Shown here piece by piece: positions 59,983 to 64,000 of a DNA stretch of 64,000 nucleotides. The first letter of the stretch is position 1. Each line of letters starts with the position of its first letter. The notes under the pieces were generated by a model, which did not search any database, had not been told where the DNA came from, and worked only from the letters and a program-made list of their open reading frames with translations. The stretch spans positions 5,516,372-5,580,371 of the forward strand of contig OX369286.1 in the NCBI GenBank assembly GCA_947284805.1, written 5' to 3'. The translations under genes were made by a program, and so were the position numbers. This DNA is from Coleophora flavipennella (Eukaryota > Arthropoda > Insecta > Lepidoptera > Coleophoridae).

Positions 59983-60395
59983 TTCCAGCGGCTTCCCGCG
60001 GCCTTCACCAGGTCATCGGTTGTCCGGGTGGCAGGCTACGCTACATTCCCGGTGCGCGGTCGCCACTCGAGAACTTTACTGCCCCAAAGGCAGGAATAGC
60101 GGCCCTCACTGTATGCCCAACGGTAGGAAAGTGGGGACGCTATATCATAAACCTGGTAGTTTTAGCGTATCTGATATACGAGAGGGAATGCCCCAAAGGC
60201 CATCTGTTCTACGAGCTATGTGCCCCGTCCACAGCCACTAAAGATAAGCGATTCTAGATTCAGAGCTATGTCAGTTACTTTGGTTTTCCTACGGATCTCC
60301 TCGTTTCTGATTCGATCACGCAGAGAAACTCCGAGCATAGCACGCTCCATTGCCCTTTGGGTGACCTTGAGCCTTCTTATGAAGCCCATAGTAAG
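59983..60395 (-). pseudogene. RTE-like LINE coding fragment with a 96-bp insert
   Basis: Minus strand reads MGFIRRLKVTQRAMERAMLG, VSLRDRIRNEEIRRKTKVTD, I, then a worn part, and after the insert KVLEWRPRTGNVA and PGEGRGKPL. The 3' tail is absent. Inserted sequence at 60092-60187. Confidence 0.8.
60092..60187. mobile_element. 96-bp SINE-like insert with 12-bp target duplication
   Basis: TGCCCCAAAGGC occurs at 60080-60091 and 60188-60199. The insert (AGGAATAGCGGCCCTCACTG, ATATCATAAACCTGGTAGTT, ATATACGAGAGGGAA) matches part of the SINE B variant at 21035-21130. Confidence 0.75.
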
Positions 60396-61205
60396 CGACG
60401 AATTATACATATACGAGTAATTATATCTAACCCAAAATGGGACTTCAAAAGGAAGCATCTAGATAGTATACTCGTATATATCCAAGTTAGGAAATTTATT
60501 TTATTTTATAATTTATTAAGACTTGATGCAGGCCACTGACAAGGCAATTTGCGTGGCTCGGTTTTTGGATGGGACTATCAGAGTTTGCCGTCGACTCGAA
60601 AAGAAGAAGTAGAAGATTTATTAAGTTTGTGGTCGGAAAGAATTCTAAATCATAATGTCACATAGATTGACAGCGCATGCGCGGAAAAGAAATAAATGGA
60701 ATGAAAAGAGGGTCGGATGAAAAAATAACGAAAAACAGCGCACCGCTAATGATACAGAACACATTATAATGAAAATTGGAAAAAAAAATTTTCGCAATCA
60801 CAATATAAAAACTTCCTCTACTCTACTACGTACGTACGTACTTTACTACGGGGTCGAGAAAGTATAAAAAAGTACCAAAGATGTAACTATACACAATACA
60901 CATATGTCATACTGTACTTGTCTCGCGATCGACCTGTCAAACTTGGGGATGGAGTCGGAAACTTGCCTATTTGCAGACGTTTTGCGAACTTTATCGTCGC
61001 TCATGATGGCTGCTGATCCATGCTACTTTGGCCTTGTGGCCTCAAAAATTTATATATATCGTTAGTTTTCAAAATAAGAATTTTACTTTAGTTTTTCTCA
61101 CATAGCAAAGTGCGTGAGCGAAAACTGTTTTTGTGACTTTTGTGTTGCCATACGATGGGCTTATAAAATCCTAAACATGCATTGAAGCCTAATCTACATT
61201 TTGTG
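60396..61205. other. Unassigned stretch
   Basis: No gene or family recognised. ACGTACGTACGTAC at 60828 is a short tandem repeat. Confidence 0.35.
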
Positions 61206-61210
61206 TGATC

Positions 61211-61483
61211 TCATTATATCAGCTCATATACGTCTCCACCAAGGGGCTCGAGTCTGCCCTGAATTAGTACGATCGGGCCTTAGTCGACCACGCGGGCCCA
61301 CTGCGGGTTGGTCGACGTCACACACAACCTTTGAGTTTCTTCGCAGGCGCCTGCAGGTTTCCTCATGGTGTTTTCTTTCAACGTATATACGTATATGAAA
61401 TCGAAATTCGAAAACACATTGGTACGTGGCAGGATTCGAACCAAGACAGAAGGTAGAGGGCCTAGCCGTTACGTCATCGACGC
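61211..61483 (-). mobile_element. SINE A1, nearly full length
   Basis: Minus-strand head GGCGTCGATGACGTAACGGC, B box GGTTCGAATCC (rc at 61432-61442), tail GAGCTGATATAATGA. Small deletion between the boxes. Confidence 0.85.
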
Positions 61484-61755
61484 CTTTATTCACGCGCTTG
61501 TGTGATTCATTTTCAATGAATTCAACAGGAAAACATTCGGAGTTTTGGCCTTGTGACCCGCGACAGAACCTTGACACATCTTAAATAACGGAATTTGAAT
61601 ACCAATAATCGTTCTTGCAAGTGACAGATAGCTACTTTAAACACGTTATTAATAATAATTATTTTTTAATTTTTTTTTTTTTACTAATACGGGTTCCAGA
61701 GCTGTCCTATTTAACTTCAATATTTAAATTTTTATTTTATGAATTTGCAATTGTA

Positions 61756-62180
61756 TGTGTCTCGACTATTAATTGTTTCATATTTTTTTTACTGTTCAGT
61801 AAATGCTTATCGTTTTTCGATAAAGCATATACAAGGTGTTCATATTTTCATATTTACTGCATAAAATGTATCATACCATACAAAAAGTATAAAAAAATAC
61901 AAAAAAATTAAAACTATTATATTAATTACCTATCATACAGCAACTTCAAATATTTGCGCGTCAAAGTAAAGCAGCATAACATTTTTTTAATAGTATTTTT
62001 CTTATTTTAAAATAATCAAGATAATGGTTTTTACTTTTTCATATTTTTTTATGGTATGATACCTTTTTTGCAGTAAACATGAACACCTTGTATCTGCTTT
62101 ATCCGAAAACGGTACCACACAAGCTACAGTAGCATTTGCTGAACAGTAAAAAATTAATAAAACAATAGTCGAGATACATG
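61756..62180. repeat. Foldback element, arms about 150-170 bases
   Basis: Left TATGTGTCTCGACTATTAAT, right ACAATAGTCGAGATACATG. Inner matches: CTGTTCAGTAAATGCT / AGCATTTGCTGAACAG, CAAGGTGTTCATATTTTCAT / AACATGAACACCTTG, GTATCATACCATA / TATGGTATGATAC. Non-coding; the frame at 61615-61911 is only A+T-rich arm sequence. Confidence 0.85.
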
Positions 62181-62184
62181 CCTA

Positions 62185-62510
62185 CATACCCCCCACCCCC
62201 CCTTCCACCCAAGGGAGGAATCAGACTTCCTTCCACATCTAAAAATGATCATCGAGGAGCATCCTATCCATGGTAGAAATTTCCATACTCCACAATTTCA
62301 CTTTAAAGGTTGTCTGTATACTCCACACAACTACATAATATATTGACATCGACCTATGAACATTTTAAACAAAACACAACGCGTGCGACAAAAAAAATGC
62401 TTTTTTGTCTGTCTCATACTTGTCCAATTTTTATTATTAGTTGTTTTGTTTTAGTATTAGTACTATAATGAAACCAAGTTTCACGTTTGTATGTATTACC
62501 ATTTTTACGG
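62185..62510. other. Unassigned stretch
   Basis: C-rich run CCCCCCACCCCCCC-like near 62190-62210; otherwise no feature seen. Confidence 0.35.
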
Positions 62511-62514
62511 TAGA

Positions 62515-62768
62515 GCTAAATAAAAATACTTCTAAAGACCTGTAAAAAACATGTTTCTTGTATGAAAACCTCCCATTTTTTTTAACTTTTTCTAATTAAT
62601 AGTGTTTGTTGTTATACACATTCTGTAAAAAAATCAACTGTCTTCCTATTATGGTTCATGAAATACAGCCCGCTGACGGACGGACAGACGAACAGACAGA
62701 TAGACAGACAGCGGAGGCTTAGTAATAGGGTCCCGTTGATCACCCGTTGGGTGTACGAACCCTAATAA
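62515..62768 (-). mobile_element. Repeat R2, diverged copy
   Basis: Right end AATAGGGTCCCGTTGATCAC, GTTGGGTGTACGAACCCTAA; ACGGACGGACAGACGAACAG in the middle. Confidence 0.7.
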
Positions 62769-62769
62769 G

Positions 62770-63150
62770 GCAACACTTGCTCAGCTTACTAAAGGTTTTT
62801 TTGTGATTAATACTTCAATAGGTACGTTAATTTTAAATAATGTCATTTTACCTGATTGGTGTAAGTATACTTCTAGTGAAACTGTTTCAATTAAGTAATA
62901 ATAAATAAAATTAGTGAATTTAAAAACCCTCGAATAAATTTCGGCCAAATCAGAGCATCTTCACTTGTGGCGGCCATTTGTTTTTGCACCTGAAATATTG
63001 GGTATAATTCAGGTGCAATTATTTTAGTTAGAGAACCACTTCTTTATCTCTTACCTTTTTGGGAGGCCGTTGACCTTCTTCACGAACGGCTGAATGGATT
63101 GCAATCAAACATTGCTCAGAACCATTTTGATGAATCTAACTTTGACATTA
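62770..63150. other. Unassigned stretch
   Basis: No gene seen. 63054-63150 (GGGAGGCCGTTGACCTTCTT, CACGAACGGCTGAATGGATT) is probably the start of the repeat duplicated next. Confidence 0.35.
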
Positions 63151-63152
63151 AA

Positions 63153-63350
63153 AAAGGCATTGAAATCGGTCCACCCGTTTAGAAACTGCGATGACATGTG
63201 CAGACACACACACATCATCATCATCGTCATCATCATCATATTAGCCGAAAGAAAAAATCACATTGAAATCGGTCCAACCATTTAGAAACTGCGATGACAT
63301 GTGCAGACACACATATATCATCATCATAATTATCATATAAGCCGAAATAT
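63153..63350 (+). repeat. Tandem duplication of a repeat with LINE tail
   Basis: CATTGAAATCGGTCCACCCG ... GCAGACACACACACATCATC ... AGCCGAAAG (63163-63252) is followed by CATTGAAATCGGTCCAACCA ... ACACATATATCATCATC ... AGCCGAAAT (63263-63350). Each copy ends in an (ATC) tract plus the first bases of the RTE-like 3' end in rc. Confidence 0.8.
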
Positions 63351-63395
63351 GTCCAAGGATTTCCACAACGACCGGACCTGCGCTGCCCGCGTCAG
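63310..63395 (-). mobile_element. RTE-like LINE 3' stub
   Basis: ATCATCATAATTATCATATA, AGCCGAAATATGTCCAAGGA, TTTCCACAACGACCGGACCT, GCGCTGCCCGCGTC. An internal deletion removes the CACTGCTGGACA part. Confidence 0.7.
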
Positions 63396-63554
63396 ACACC
63401 AAAATACATGTCAGGATCAGAAGGCTCTAAGTAGAAATGACCTTTCTTCCACGTGTGACGGAGTTTATAGGAACTTGAATTATTTACGATTAATTATATT
63501 ACAGCTGCGACAGGCGAGTCTATATACAGGTTGAAATAAATGTGCAATGTGGTA

Positions 63555-63790
63555 AAAAAAAACCGGCCAAAGTCGAGTCAGAACCGCACACATAGGATTC
63601 TGTACCATCATGCTAGATGGCGCTAGTACAAAGGGTTCCGTATCATCATACTAGATGGCTCTAGTTTCTTCACGTTTAAAGATAAACTTTTTTTTTGTAT
63701 GGAAGCCCCCTTATTTTGTCACTTTTTAAAATTTTTAGTATTTGCTGTAATAGCCGCAACAGAATCATCTGTGAATCATCTTCGCACCCA
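63555..63790 (-). mobile_element. Repeat R2, diverged copy
   Basis: Left AAAACCGGCCAAAGTCGAGT, then TGCTAGATGGCGCTAGTACA and a partial second copy ACTAGATGGCTCTAG; right AGCCGCAACAGAATCATCTG. Confidence 0.7.
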
Positions 63791-63840
63791 TGGCTTTGAT
63801 TTTATTTATCGTCACTTTTTTATGATGCTGAAAGTGTGTA

Positions 63841-64000
63841 CATCAAATCAGCTCGTATACGTCCCCACCGAGGGGACCGACTCCCCTGAATTAGGGCGAT
63901 CAGCCCTTACTCGACCAAGCAAACACAGCGCGGGTTGGTCGACTTCACACACAACCTTCGAGTTTCTTCGCAGGCGTGTGCAGGTTTCCTCACGATGTTT
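63841..64000 (-). mobile_element. SINE A, runs off the window end
   Basis: Tail and body from ATCAGCTCGTATACGTCCCC to GGTTTCCTCACGATGTTT. The head would lie beyond 64000. Confidence 0.85.

Noticed and set aside
61615..61911. 98-codon hydrophobic frame resembling a membrane protein
   Set aside because: Lies in T-rich sequence and the left arm of a foldback; phenylalanine-rich text is a composition effect.

Overview
The window looks like moth or butterfly (Lepidoptera) nuclear DNA: A+T-rich, without any operon-like gene layout, and built almost entirely of transposable elements. The signs are tRNA-derived SINEs with (ATGATG) tails, an RTE-like LINE whose 3' end reads QQWTS and then an (ATGATG) tail, Helitrons that end CCGCGGGCAAAAGCTAG, many TA-flanked MITEs, and the 'GGGTTCCGTACCCAAAGGG' repeat. 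I recognise no intact host gene. The best candidate is one possible terminal exon at 52705-52929. Family names are from recognition of motifs only; no database was searched.

0-12 kb is a Helitron nest. A 2.5-kb Helitron unit occurs three times (1122-3608, 5997-8500, 8501-11684). All three copies carry the same fossil fragment of a reverse-transcriptase-associated C-terminal region and the same SINE in the same place. Copies two and three are joined exactly end to end (CTAG then TC) and were inserted as a dimer between the A and T of a SINE. Copy one lies inside a smaller Helitron in the opposite orientation, which itself sits at the 3' edge of a decayed Helitron helicase gene (3629-4552) that is split by a 462-bp insert with an 8-bp target duplication.

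12-30 kb holds MITEs, SINEs, a minisatellite apparently amplified from a piece of a TIR element (13.1-13.8 kb), Helitrons carrying minisatellites, foldback sequences, a mariner transposase fossil, a tandem array with a CTCF-like motif (24 kb) and LINE 3' ends, among them a 33-bp LINE stub with a 9-bp target duplication.

30-46 kb holds an RTE-like reverse transcriptase fragment, a long palindrome (34.2-34.8 kb), a 2.0-kb Mutator-like element with 78-bp inverted repeats, a FLYWCH exon and a transposase C-terminus (37.1-39.1 kb), an inverted copy of a SINE-spacer-SINE segment found at 16.8 kb, and a Tc1-like transposase fossil broken by a LINE.

46-64 kb holds SINEs, a twin-primed LINE with a clean 13-bp target duplication (48.3-48.6 kb), a second CTCF-motif array (50-50.9 kb), the candidate exon, an inverted structure with two THAP-like peptide starts (57.0-58.1 kb), several 'GGGTTCCGTACC' repeats and a foldback at 61.8-62.2 kb. 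The window ends inside a SINE. The genes do not form a working system; the interest lies in the insertion history.
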